A stretch of DNA of 27,298 nt from Candidatus Woesearchaeota archaeon (GTDB lineage: Archaea > Nanobdellota > Nanobdellia > Woesearchaeales > GW2011-AR4): contig JACPMT010000001.1 of assembly GCA_016185815.1 (NCBI GenBank), positions 1 to 27,298 on the forward strand, read 5' to 3'. A program made the position numbers and the translations under genes. The notes under the pieces are model-generated. The model saw only the letters and a list, made by a program, of their open reading frames with translations, had not been told where the DNA came from and ran no database searches. Positions 6,701 to 14,155 of the stretch are shown one piece after another; the stretch's first letter is position 1; each line of letters starts with the position of its first letter.

Positions 6701-7279
6701 CTAATACTCAAAGCTTTGCCCGCAGCCGCAGGAGCTATGGGCATTCGGGTTGCTTATCTTGAAGCCTCCCCCCTGTAAGCTGTCAACATAATCTAGCTTT
6801 GCGCCTTTCAAGAACTGCATGTTCTCCCTGCTGACTATTATTTTGACGCCTTTTTCCTCAAAAATCAGATCCAAGTCTGTTGTACTGTCGTCAAGCTCCA
6901 AGCCATACTGAAATCCAGAGCAGCCGCCCGGCACAATCTCGACCCTTAGCCCGGAGCCAATCTTATTGTTTTCCTTAAGAACTTCTTTTAGCTTTTCAGC
7001 TGCCTTATTCGTGATTATGAATTCCTTACCTTCTTCATGCTTTGAGTCTTCAACAGCTGTGTTTAGCTTTCCAATTACAATATCAACTTCTTCATCATTC
7101 ATCCCATGCCCTCTGAAGCCCTGCTCCAGTGTTTCATGGTAAGAAACGTGGCAGCCAACGCAATGTACGCCTGCACTTTGCAATGGCTCTATAACAGAAG
7201 GGTACTTTGCCACAACATCGCCTATTGTCATGTCTTTTGTTATTAATTGCTGTTTTATTTCCTTTGCTTCCTGTTCCAT
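6701..7279 (-). CDS. DUF1858 / A-type iron-sulfur carrier (IscA/ErpA-like) fusion
   Basis: A 192-residue two-domain protein. Residues about 12-75 resemble DUF1858, a small domain often linked to redox or hybrid-cluster proteins, with a C40-V-G-C43 pair. Residues about 85-192 are an A-type Fe-S carrier with its three ligand cysteines C120 (PGGCSGFQY), C184 and C186 (SSCGCGQSF). Such carriers hand Fe-S clusters to apo-proteins. The ferritin-like gene follows directly. A TATA box and an inverted repeat TTAAC-N4-GTTAA sit just upstream of the start codon, pointing to an iron-responsive, probably leaderless transcript. Confidence 0.85.
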   Translation of the reverse strand: MEQEAKEIKQQLITKDMTIGDVVAKYPSVIEPLQSAGVHCVGCHVSYHETLEQGFRGHGMNDEEVDIVIGKLNTAVEDSKHEEGKEFIITNKAAEKLKEVLKENNKIGSGLRVEIVPGGCSGFQYGLELDDSTTDLDLIFEEKGVKIIVSRENMQFLKGAKLDYVDSLQGGGFKISNPNAHSSCGCGQSFEY

Positions 7280-7280
7280 A

Positions 7281-7311
7281 TTAACTATTGTTAATTCTGC
7301 TACTATTTAAA
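7281..7311 (-). promoter_or_regulatory. Promoter with palindromic operator of the Fe-S carrier/ferritin operon
   Basis: On the minus strand TTTAAATA (7304-7311) lies 25-32 nt before the ATG. Between it and the start codon is TTAACAATAGTTAA (7281-7294), inverted half-sites TTAAC/GTTAA separated by 4 nt. A repressor bound there would cover the predicted transcription start. The same half-sites and spacing occur at 14127-14140 upstream of the iron permease operon. Confidence 0.55.
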
Positions 7312-7395
7312 TGTTTTTATGCGCCAAAATAGCGGGTATTTCCATAATTTAGATAAGCAGCGGCTAAACAAATTTTTCAAACATTATTAACATTT

Positions 7396-7540
7396 TAAGT
7401 AATGCCTAATGAATTATATGAAGCGAGGATATCCCTAAATTTTATATTTTTGTAATGCCTAAATTTAAATATAATAAGTGCCTAAATTTAAATAAATAAA
7501 GTATTGTGCAAACCTTTAAATATAAGTAGTGCCTAATCTT
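7396..7540 (+). repeat. Cluster of four TGCCTAA direct repeats in a promoter region
   Basis: The stretch 7312-7544 has no gene other than promoters. TGCCTAA occurs four times, at about 7403, 7456, 7479 and 7530, three of them preceded by AAGT- or GTA-rich sequence (AAGTAATGCCTAAT, AAGTGCCTAAATTT, AAGTAGTGCCTAAT). Several copies abut TATA-like sequences; CTTTAAATATAA at 7514-7525 is positioned for transcription starting near the ATG at 7545. The copies may be a multi-site operator for the following genes. Confidence 0.5.
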
Positions 7541-7544
7541 AGTT

Positions 7545-7700
7545 ATGGCATTCCTTAGAGTCAAAAAAATCAGCAATAACTACTATTACTACCTTGTAAA
7601 AAGCGTAAGGGTTAACGGGAAAATAAGGCAGAAAGTAGTCAAGTACATAGGCAAGTCAAAGAACCTTGTTTCCATGATAGAAAATGCCAAGCAAAAATAA
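7545..7700 (+). CDS. Small basic protein, 51 aa, transposase N-terminus-like
   Basis: The ORF encodes a lysine- and tyrosine-rich 51-residue protein beginning MAFLRVKKISNNYYYYL and containing VRVNGKIRQKVVKYIGK. That pattern resembles the N-terminal domain of some IS1634-like transposases, but no catalytic domain follows, so this may be a stand-alone derivative or a domesticated nucleic-acid-binding domain. A TATA box ends 20 nt before the ATG. It overlaps the next gene by 17 nt in another frame, so they may be translationally coupled. The function is unknown. Confidence 0.55.
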   Translation: MAFLRVKKISNNYYYYLVKSVRVNGKIRQKVVKYIGKSKNLVSMIENAKQK

Positions 7701-9306
7701 GATAGACCAAAGGCTGAAAGAGTACATAAAGGAGCATTTAAGCAAAGGTTATTCCAAAAAGGCTGTAAAGCACGTTTTGGTTAATCACGGTTATGATGAA
7801 AATTATGTTGATAAATTAACAGGAAAATACTCCGAATTGCAATTTATAAAAAAATATTCCATTATTGTTTCATTATTATTTACAATTTTATTTTTTTCAT
7901 TTAATTTGATTGAATTAAGAGAGACGCAAATAACAGGGTATGCTACAACAATAAGCACAAGCAATGAAGGGTGCTGCACTCCAATATGCCAGCAAACCTC
8001 AAAAAATGAATGCTACGGCAATTTTATTTCGGATGAAAAGTGCAGCGGCATAGAAGAGTGCAATGTCGGCTGCTGCATTGACAAGGAAGGCTATTGCCTG
8101 GCAAACTACCTGCACGGCAACTGCATAAGCAGTTATGGGACCAACAGAAACAGGGACTGCAGCGACATAGTGTTCTGCAGGAATATAACCGATAAGTCTT
8201 ATGCGTCCAGACTGTATAGCATCAAAGGCAAAAAAGGCGCTGGAGTTCCTGCATTAAAGCCAGCTGCAGACTACTACAATTCATCCTTCAACATAAGATA
8301 CTACCTTTATGACAAGGCAAATATTTTGTCTGTTGTTGCAGAGTTAAGGGATTCGGAGCAGCTTGTGGATTCCATAACGCTCTATGACGACGGTTTGCAT
8401 AATGACGGAACGGAAAATGACAACACCTACGGCAATAACTGGCTCAGCTCAAAGATAAAGGACTTTGACGGATTCAAGAGACTGGATGTTGACATTCTTT
8501 TAAAATATTCAGACGGCACAAAGCAATCAGCAAGCAAGGTTCAGAGCATAATTGTGCTGAACAACAACAAGTGCCTGCCAATCTATGCAGAATGGAGCAA
8601 TTCAAGCGGAAGAAAAGGCATAATCTTCGCAGCGCACAATTATGACACATCAAGCGACGGCTACCAGATATTTGAAACTGATGTGGAGAACTTCCTGGAC
8701 ACGCTGTTTTCCACTGGCAAGTTCTCAAGCAATAAAGAAGAATTCAATATTTACAGGTTTGACCAGTCATTATCCTATTCAAATATCCAAGCTTTGACAA
8801 GCTCTGTTTCAGGTCATTGCCCCTCATACAGCAATAAAAAAGATTTAATTGTGCTGTTGGACATTAATGAGGATTACTGCATACAAGAAAGCTTAGGGGT
8901 TGTAAGGACAAATCCGCAAGCAATTTTCTACAAGAATATAACAAATGCAGAGATAAACAATACCTTTGCCGATTTTTGCAGCTTTGTCCTGACTCCGAAA
9001 AAGCTCGCTGATGAAATAATAGCGTTTGCTGCGCCGCCGAAGATTGTCTTCTACACACCGGACAACATAAGCTATGATACAAGCGTGGTTAATGTGTCTT
9101 TCGGCATTTCTGCCCTGAATTACCCTGTTAACTACTCCCTGTTTTTGGACGATTCAATTGTATCAGAAAAGACCTTAAGCGAGGATGGCACCGAAAGCGT
9201 TGTTTTGGACCTTGCCAATGGGACGAATGTGGTTTTTGTGGAAAGCGTTGATAAAAACAGCAATAGCGCATTTGCACAGCTTTTGCTGAATGTCACATTG
9301 CAATAA
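7684..9306 (+). CDS. Membrane-anchored surface protein with degenerate M64-like domain
   Basis: A 540-residue protein. Residues 10-46 form a short cytoplasmic helical domain (LKEYIKEHLSKGYS..); 58-75 is a transmembrane anchor followed by ITGYA, often seen in DPANN surface proteins. A cysteine-rich segment spans about 97-165 and an Ig-like domain with a DDGLHNDGTENDNTYG turn about 195-290. Residues about 310-435 resemble the start of IgA-peptidase M64 domains (SSDGYQIFETDVENFL, EEFNIYRFD), but no HExxH zinc motif is present. A last Ig-like domain covers about 445-540. Many N-x-S/T sequons suggest glycosylation outside the cell. The next gene carries a matching helical domain, so the two may form a surface complex. 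Domain calls past the anchor are by eye. Confidence 0.7.
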   Translation: MPSKNKIDQRLKEYIKEHLSKGYSKKAVKHVLVNHGYDENYVDKLTGKYSELQFIKKYSIIVSLLFTILFFSFNLIELRETQITGYATTISTSNEGCCTPICQQTSKNECYGNFISDEKCSGIEECNVGCCIDKEGYCLANYLHGNCISSYGTNRNRDCSDIVFCRNITDKSYASRLYSIKGKKGAGVPALKPAADYYNSSFNIRYYLYDKANILSVVAELRDSEQLVDSITLYDDGLHNDGTENDNTYGNNWLSSKIKDFDGFKRLDVDILLKYSDGTKQSASKVQSIIVLNNNKCLPIYAEWSNSSGRKGIIFAAHNYDTSSDGYQIFETDVENFLDTLFSTGKFSSNKEEFNIYRFDQSLSYSNIQALTSSVSGHCPSYSNKKDLIVLLDINEDYCIQESLGVVRTNPQAIFYKNITNAEINNTFADFCSFVLTPKKLADEIIAFAAPPKIVFYTPDNISYDTSVVNVSFGISALNYPVNYSLFLDDSIVSEKTLSEDGTESVVLDLANGTNVVFVESVDKNSNSAFAQLLLNVTLQ

Positions 9307-9307
9307 A

Positions 9308-10114
9308 ATGAAGCCGAATAAAATAGCCCTGCACTTGATTTTAGCCCTGCTGCTGATCAATATTGCAGAGGCGGAGAAATACTTTGTGCTTGACATCAAC
9401 TACATCATCGGCTCTGTCACCTTCAACAGCATCAGTTTAAGGGACATAGGCAGAATTATAGAATATAATGACAAATCCGGATTTTTGGTCAAAACAGTAT
9501 CATTCGACAATTCAGATATACAAAAAATTTATTACAACCTGTCTGTAAACAAGAATTACATTATTTATGTCCCCTACAGCCAAAATGCGGCAAGGGTCGA
9601 AGTTTACAACCTGAAAAACTCAAAAGTGATGGACATTGACGTGTCCTCATTTTCCGACACGTGCGGAAACAGCATTTGCGAATGGCACGAGTCATATGAA
9701 AGCTGCACCAAAGACTGCCCTTCGGGAAGCAAAGATGATTTTTGCGACGAAGCGAAAGACGGAGTTTGCGATCCAGATTGCACAGCAAAGGCAGATGCGG
9801 ATTGTGAAATTTTGGAGCTAAAGGGAACAAACGAGTCTGTAGCAACGAAAACAAAACAAGAAAAACAACTAATAGAAGAGCCAAAAGAAAAACCTAATTA
9901 CATTATTTGGATTTTATTGGCTTTAATCAGCATTATTTTGGCATTATCATTTTTATTTATCAAAAAAAGGAAAGAAAATCAAACAATCATTTCATTGAGG
10001 CAGTACATAAGCGAAAACACAAGAAAAGGGTTTACCTTGCAGCAGATAAAAGATGCGCTTTACAGGGAAGGCTATAGCGAAAGGGAGATTGACAGGGCAG
10101 TTAAGCCTACCTGA
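9308..10114 (+). CDS. Type I membrane protein with cysteine-rich ectodomain and cytoplasmic helical tail
   Basis: A 268-residue protein. Residues 1-22 are a signal peptide, 23-115 a beta-rich ectodomain, 119-166 a cysteine-rich module of the archaeal CGN-x-ICE...DGVCDPDC type, about 168-196 a charged linker, 198-218 a transmembrane helix, and 229-265 a short helical domain. That last domain matches residues 10-46 of the preceding protein (K-G-Y/F-S/T and G-Y-S/D-E positions coincide). ATG 9308 is preferred over ATG 9290 because it follows the upstream stop as TAA-A-ATG and starts the signal peptide. The two genes form an operon; the function is unknown. Confidence 0.72.
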   Translation: MKPNKIALHLILALLLINIAEAEKYFVLDINYIIGSVTFNSISLRDIGRIIEYNDKSGFLVKTVSFDNSDIQKIYYNLSVNKNYIIYVPYSQNAARVEVYNLKNSKVMDIDVSSFSDTCGNSICEWHESYESCTKDCPSGSKDDFCDEAKDGVCDPDCTAKADADCEILELKGTNESVATKTKQEKQLIEEPKEKPNYIIWILLALISIILALSFLFIKKRKENQTIISLRQYISENTRKGFTLQQIKDALYREGYSEREIDRAVKPT

Positions 10115-11765
10115 CTCTGGCACCATCATTTACCCTCTCAACCCTTACAATTTCTTTATTTGTCTTCAATTCCTTGTTTTCAAAATACACTTTGCTTTTT
10201 TGGACCATAATTTTGATTTTTAAAAATTCGTCAAAGCTTATTTCCATGTTGGAATTTTCATAGCCATCCAAATAAACTTTATCTCCGACATTGCTCTGCT
10301 CAACAGTCAAAACACCGACATTTGTTCCATCATCTCCTGCCAATAGCATTCCCTGGCTTTCGATGCCCCTCAATTTGGCGTACTTCAAGTTTGTCACCAC
10401 AATTATTTTTTTGTTTTTCAGCTCGTCATAAGTGTAATATGGCTTTAATCCAGCCACTAATTGCCTTTTTTCAGTCCCCAAATCAATGTCAAGAACATAA
10501 AGCTTGTCTGCATTCGGATGCTCTTTAATTTCAATTATTTTTGCAACCTTCAGATTAAGAGGAAATTCCTGTTTTGGCTCTTCTTTTTCTTCCATTTTTG
10601 TTATCAAAATTTTATCTTTTCCTATTTTGTGGCTTTTGAGCTCAAAATTAATATCGTGCCATTTCAAGCCTTTTAAATTTAACTGGTTTTGCAAGCTTAA
10701 TGCAAAATTTGGCAAGATTGGCTTAATTAAAATGCTTAAATTCTTAACAATATTCACGCACAAGCCGAGCATTCTATGCACTTTTTCTTTGTTTTCATTA
10801 ATCAGTTTCCACGGCTCGTTTTCCTGAAAATATTTGTTGCCGAGAGAAGAAATATGAAGAATATCCTTGACAGACTCATTGAAATTCAGCCCATAATAAT
10901 TTTTTTCAATATTTTTTATTTTTTTATTTATTTCTTTTATCAATTCTTTATTCTTATCTATATCTTTAACTTCTCCATCAAAATACCTGTTCAAAAAATT
11001 CAAGACCCTGTAGCAGAAATTGCCTATATTGGCAGCTAGCTCATTATTTATTTTTTTCCTGAAATCGTCAAAGTTTAAGTCTATATCAGACATTGTTTTG
11101 CTCAGCAGGCCTGCATAGTAAAATCTAAGGTGCTCTGAGTTGTATTTCTGCAGAAAATCCCTTGCAGTGAAGAAAGTTCCACGACTTTTGCTCATCTTCT
11201 CGCTGTTGACTGTCAAGAAACCATGAACTGGAATGTCGTAAGGCAGCTCAAAGCCAGAGCCAAGCAGCATTGCAGGCCAGAAAAGAAAATGAAAATAGAT
11301 TATGTCCTTTCCTATGAAATGATAGATTCTTGCATTTTTGCTGTTCCAGTAGTCCTCTGTTTTCAAGCCGTGCTTTTTGCAGTAATTGTCGGTGCTTGCG
11401 ATGTAGCCAATAGGGGCGTCGAGCCACACGTAATAATACTTCTCCTCTTCTCCTGGAATCTTGAACCCAAAATAAGGGCCGTCTCTGCTTATGTTCCAGT
11501 CCTCCAAGCCGTTTTTTATCCAGTTGAAGACAAAGTTCTTTATTTCCGGCTGCAAATTCCTGTTTTTCTTGAACCAGGATTCAAGCTTTTTTGAGAATTT
11601 GCCTAACCTGAAGAAATAGTGCTTTGATGATTTTCTTACTGGCTTGTTTTTGCAGATTGCGCAATAAGGCTCGATCAGGTCAATTGTCTTGTATGCTGCA
11701 TTGCAGCTCTCGCAAACATCTCCATACTGGTCAGGGGTGCTGCATTTCGGGCATTTTCCTTTCAT
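10107..11765 (-). CDS. metG: Methionyl-tRNA synthetase, C-terminal part (zinc, KMSKS, anticodon and tRNA-binding domains)
   Basis: A 552-residue ORF covering MetRS from the zinc insertion onward. Seen: zinc knuckle C5, C8, C18, C21 and a further pair C35/C38; KMSKS at 190-194; the helical anticodon-binding region; and a C-terminal EMAP-II/Trbp111-like tRNA-binding domain ([24 protein letters not shown]). The N-terminal part is encoded just upstream in another frame. Compared with bacterial MetRS the 17-19 residues before KGKCPKC, which normally include FLPDR, are absent from both ORFs. It could be a genuinely split enzyme using ATG 11765, a decayed gene, or a sequence error. It ends 8 nt inside the convergent surface-protein gene. 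Confidence 0.85.
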   Translation of the reverse strand: MKGKCPKCSTPDQYGDVCESCNAAYKTIDLIEPYCAICKNKPVRKSSKHYFFRLGKFSKKLESWFKKNRNLQPEIKNFVFNWIKNGLEDWNISRDGPYFGFKIPGEEEKYYYVWLDAPIGYIASTDNYCKKHGLKTEDYWNSKNARIYHFIGKDIIYFHFLFWPAMLLGSGFELPYDIPVHGFLTVNSEKMSKSRGTFFTARDFLQKYNSEHLRFYYAGLLSKTMSDIDLNFDDFRKKINNELAANIGNFCYRVLNFLNRYFDGEVKDIDKNKELIKEINKKIKNIEKNYYGLNFNESVKDILHISSLGNKYFQENEPWKLINENKEKVHRMLGLCVNIVKNLSILIKPILPNFALSLQNQLNLKGLKWHDINFELKSHKIGKDKILITKMEEKEEPKQEFPLNLKVAKIIEIKEHPNADKLYVLDIDLGTEKRQLVAGLKPYYTYDELKNKKIIVVTNLKYAKLRGIESQGMLLAGDDGTNVGVLTVEQSNVGDKVYLDGYENSNMEISFDEFLKIKIMVQKSKVYFENKELKTNKEIVRVERVNDGARVR

Positions 11766-12138
11766 TGGTGTATATGTACCCTTTTTCCTTTAATCTTCCA
11801 AAGATTAAGTCGCTGTAATGCTTGTTTTCAGGGCTGTTTGTTGTGTAATAGTTGTCAAAGCTTATCAGGAAATCCTTGAAGTCTTTGACATGCTCTTTGT
11901 AGACATTTGCGATTAATTGCTCTGGCTTTATGCCAAGCTCTGCTGCTTTTATTTCAATTGGTGCTCCATGTGTGTCATCTGCGCAGACAAAAAGAACATC
12001 TTCTTCAATTAACCTGAGAAACCTGACAAAAATGTCGGTTTGTATGTATTCTACCAGGTGTCCTACGTGGATCGGCCCGTTGGCGTACGGCAATGCGCTT
12101 GTTACAAGTATCTTGTGTTTTGCTTTGAATTTTAACAC
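11731..12138 (-). CDS. metG: Methionyl-tRNA synthetase, N-terminal part (HIGH motif)
   Basis: A 135-residue ORF holding the first half of the Rossmann catalytic domain of MetRS, with the signature [14 protein letters not shown] (HIGH motif as H24-V-G-H27) and [12 protein letters not shown]. The match ends at about KGYIYT; the last dozen residues are an out-of-frame reading of the zinc-knuckle sequence. It overlaps the C-terminal ORF by 35 nt. GTG 12138 is the likely start; TATA-like TTTTTAAAT is about 25-33 nt upstream on the minus strand, which fits a leaderless transcript. On its own it could not activate methionine, since KMSKS is in the other part. Confidence 0.82.
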   Translation of the reverse strand: MLKFKAKHKILVTSALPYANGPIHVGHLVEYIQTDIFVRFLRLIEEDVLFVCADDTHGAPIEIKAAELGIKPEQLIANVYKEHVKDFKDFLISFDNYYTTNSPENKHYSDLIFGRLKEKGYIYTNERKMPEMQHP

Positions 12139-12200
12139 CCAAATATTGAATTTATTTATAATTTAAAAATGTTGTTGTTTTTATATGTTTATGCACAAAA

Positions 12201-12208
12201 TTTAAATA
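12201..12208 (+). promoter_or_regulatory. TATA box for the membrane HTH gene
   Basis: TTTAAATA lies 25-32 nt before the ATG at 12233 and is followed by no Shine-Dalgarno motif, again the leaderless arrangement. The divergent metG promoter lies about 40 nt away. Confidence 0.6.
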
Positions 12209-12232
12209 CTTTAAAGGTAATATACGATTTAA

Positions 12233-12736
12233 ATGGAGAACAAGAAGCTTGGTTTTATAATTTTGTCATTCAGCGTGATAGCCAGCATTTTGGCATTTGG
12301 TTTTATGAATGTTCTTGGCAGGCAGACAGCTGCTCTGCAATGTTATTCAACAAATGAATGCCAAAGAGTAGAGTCGCTGCTTGGCTTGAGCCATATTGCA
12401 GTCGGGTTAATCTCTTTTATTGGAGCACTCGGCATATATCTGCTATTTTTCAGCACAAGCGAGGAAGCTATCCTGAAGCGGCTTGAAGAAGAAAAGAACA
12501 TGAAGATAGAGCAGGATAAATTTGAAATTGTTTTGAAGGCAATGGACGACAATGAAAAGAAGGTGCTGAAGGCAATAAAAGAGCAAAATGGCATCACCCA
12601 ATCAACATTGAAGTTTAGAACAGACTTGTCAAAGGCAAAAGTCAGCCAGATCCTTACAGAATTCGAGAGAAAGCATTTGGTCAAAAGGGAGTCAAAAGGA
12701 AAGACCTATGCAGTTTATCTGACAGAGAATTTCTAA
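12233..12736 (+). CDS. Membrane-anchored winged-helix regulator
   Basis: A 167-residue protein with two transmembrane helices (about 7-28 and 52-73) flanking a short extracytoplasmic loop with two cysteines (LQCYSTNECQ). A charged helical linker (about 80-105) leads to a C-terminal winged helix (about 105-165, with LKAIKEQNGITQSTLKFRTDLSKAKVSQIL). This architecture is common among archaeal membrane-bound transcription regulators of MarR-like type. The loop cysteines could sense redox state, but that is a guess. The target is unknown; it is transcribed divergently from metG. Confidence 0.75.
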   Translation: MENKKLGFIILSFSVIASILAFGFMNVLGRQTAALQCYSTNECQRVESLLGLSHIAVGLISFIGALGIYLLFFSTSEEAILKRLEEEKNMKIEQDKFEIVLKAMDDNEKKVLKAIKEQNGITQSTLKFRTDLSKAKVSQILTEFERKHLVKRESKGKTYAVYLTENF

Positions 12737-12747
12737 CAGAAAACTAT

Positions 12748-12796
12748 CAAAAATCCATATTTTTGGAGTTTCCGAAAGTCCTTGACTTTCGAAAAC
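12748..12796 (+). terminator. Tandem hairpins after the membrane HTH gene
   Basis: Two inverted repeats stand in series. CAAAAAT/ATTTTTG (12748-12754, 12759-12765, 4-nt loop) is followed by CGAAAGTC/GACTTTCG (12773-12780, 12784-12791, loop CTT), the latter extended by GTTT/AAAC with one mismatch. They sit between two same-strand genes and directly upstream of the TATA-like sequence TATTTAAAT (12798-12806). They may terminate the first transcript or serve as a protein-binding site for the second promoter. Confidence 0.45.
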
Positions 12797-12836
12797 TATT
12801 TAAATCAAGTTATTTAACTTTTTTTGTGACAGCATA

Positions 12837-13592
12837 ATGAAGCTTGACAAATTAATCACAAAGAAAGGGCTATTGTTTTTGCTTGTATTCAGCATTCTGG
12901 TTTTTGTGGGTGACAGGATAAACTTCTCAAAATTAATAGGAGCTGATAACCAGTTCTTTACGCTGTTCCAGTTCTTCGGACCTGTTGCAGGAGCTTTTTT
13001 AGGACCTGTTGCAGGCGTTTTGTCCGTACTGATTGCCCAAGTAGCTAGTAAAATTGTACAAGGAAATTTTAATGTTTTATATGATGGAATTGTAAATTTT
13101 TTTATTAGTGGAAATTTTAAATTTTTATTGGATGTTGAATTATTAAGATTAACCCCAATGCTTTTTGCAGCATGGTACTTTGGGACTAAAAAGGGCAAGC
13201 TCAGTTTCTTTGTTCCGGTTGCGGCAATTATACTGTTTGTTGCGCATCCTGTCGGAAGGCAGGCTTGGTTCTTTTCATTGTTCTGGACAATACCGATAAT
13301 AATAAAACTGCTTCCCAAAAAATACGGCGACAGAGTTTTTTTAAGAAGTTTGGGCGCGACATTTACAGCGCATGCAGTTGGCGGAGCAATGTGGAATTAT
13401 ATTGTGCCTATGACAAAAGCGGCATGGATTGCGTTGATTCCAGTTGTAATTTATGAAAGGCTATTGTTTGCTGGCGGAATTGCAGTTTCATTTGTGATAC
13501 TAAATACTTTGTTAAACAAGCTTGATTCAAAGACAAAAGCTGAATATGTTAATGTTGACAAGAGGTATGTCTTGTTCAAGCATACCGCTTAA
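12837..13592 (+). CDS. Polytopic membrane protein, ECF transporter S-component-like
   Basis: A 251-residue protein with about six hydrophobic segments. The segment FFGPVAGAFLGPVAGVLSVLIAQ recalls the first helices of ECF-type vitamin-uptake S components, which use G-P-x-x-G-x-x-x-G patterns. Other conserved-looking features are AHPVGRQAW and AHAVGGAMWNY. The substrate cannot be read from the sequence, and no ECF ATPase or T component is in the window, so the family assignment is tentative. An Lrp-type regulator follows after 12 nt and is probably in the same operon. TATA-like TATTTAAAT lies 31-39 nt before the ATG. Confidence 0.6.
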   Translation: MKLDKLITKKGLLFLLVFSILVFVGDRINFSKLIGADNQFFTLFQFFGPVAGAFLGPVAGVLSVLIAQVASKIVQGNFNVLYDGIVNFFISGNFKFLLDVELLRLTPMLFAAWYFGTKKGKLSFFVPVAAIILFVAHPVGRQAWFFSLFWTIPIIIKLLPKKYGDRVFLRSLGATFTAHAVGGAMWNYIVPMTKAAWIALIPVVIYERLLFAGGIAVSFVILNTLLNKLDSKTKAEYVNVDKRYVLFKHTA

Positions 13593-13604
13593 TTGGGTGG
13601 TTTT

Positions 13605-14033
13605 GTGGACAAATTAGATGCAAGCATTATAGAGAATCTATCAAAAAATTCAAGGATGCCGTTTATGCAGATAGCCAGAAAGCTGAAGGTTTCCGAATCA
13701 ACCATAAGGAAAAGGGTTTCCAAGCTTGAAAATGACGGGATAATCAAAAAATATTCTTTGGTCGTTGATACAAATAAGGTTGGGTTTGAAAACATTGCCT
13801 TAATAGGAGTTGATGTAGTGCCTGAAAAATACCTTGATATTGCGAAAAAACTCACAGAGCTTGACGGGGTAAAATATGTTGCTTCTTCAACAGGCGACCA
13901 TATGTTTATGCTTGAGGTATGGGCTAGGAACGGAGACGAGTTAAGGGTTTTTTCTGACAAACTAAGGGGCATTGATGGCGTGACAAGGATATGCCCTGCT
14001 ATCATAAAAGACACCCTAAAAGGCAGCTTATAA
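13605..14033 (+). CDS. Lrp/AsnC-family transcriptional regulator
   Basis: A 142-residue regulator with an N-terminal helix-turn-helix (DKLDASIIENLSKNSRMPF, then KLKVSESTIRKRVSKLEND) and a C-terminal RAM ligand-binding domain (ALIGVDVVPEKYLDIAKKL to the end). GTG 13605 is preferred over TTG 13593 because GGTGGT at 13596-13601 acts as a Shine-Dalgarno site and the resulting N terminus matches the family. Lrp proteins form octamers and respond to amino acids or other small molecules; the effector is unknown. It is the second gene after the ECF-S-like protein and may control it. Confidence 0.85.
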   Translation: MDKLDASIIENLSKNSRMPFMQIARKLKVSESTIRKRVSKLENDGIIKKYSLVVDTNKVGFENIALIGVDVVPEKYLDIAKKLTELDGVKYVASSTGDHMFMLEVWARNGDELRVFSDKLRGIDGVTRICPAIIKDTLKGSL

Positions 14034-14041
14034 GCGGTTTC

Positions 14042-14084
14042 TATATATAAAAGACGAATTTCGCACTATATACAACGTATATAG
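14042..14084 (+). promoter_or_regulatory. Promoter-like TATA with perfect 8-bp palindrome
   Basis: TATATATAAAA at 14042-14052 is followed by CTATATACAACGTATATAG (14066-14084), an 8-bp perfect inverted repeat around AAC. The predicted start site (about 14073) is in the middle of the palindrome. No ORF of note begins here before the second promoter at 14102, so it may add a longer leader to the iron-permease operon or act on the lrp gene upstream. Confidence 0.45.
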
Positions 14085-14101
14085 GAAAGTGCTCAGAAAG
14101 C

Positions 14102-14140
14102 TTTAAATACATGCCATCATTCTAAATTAACAATTGTTAA
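14102..14140 (+). promoter_or_regulatory. Promoter and palindromic operator of the iron-permease operon
   Basis: TTTAAATA (14102-14109) is the TATA box; TTAACAATTGTTAA (14127-14140) is a perfect 14-nt palindrome covering the predicted start site. It matches the TTAAC-N4-GTTAA repeat of the Fe-S carrier/ferritin promoter at 7281-7294. A metal-responsive repressor such as a DtxR- or Fur-type protein is plausible; none is encoded next to either site. Confidence 0.6.
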
Positions 14141-14155
14141 GTTTTGGTGGTTATT

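Noticed and set aside
11223..11594. A 123-codon plus-strand frame inside metG
   Set aside because: It is antisense to strongly conserved MetRS sequence around KMSKS and shows no family features.
11720..11780. A BHB intron or programmed frameshift joining the two MetRS ORFs
   Set aside because: The defect is missing sequence, not extra sequence; neither splicing nor frameshifting can supply the absent FLPDR segment.
12800..13318. A 172-codon open frame antisense to the ECF-S-like gene
   Set aside because: It overlaps a gene with clear membrane-protein features and its own translation is low-complexity without a recognisable domain; likewise 12343-12684 and 13589-14014 on the minus strand.
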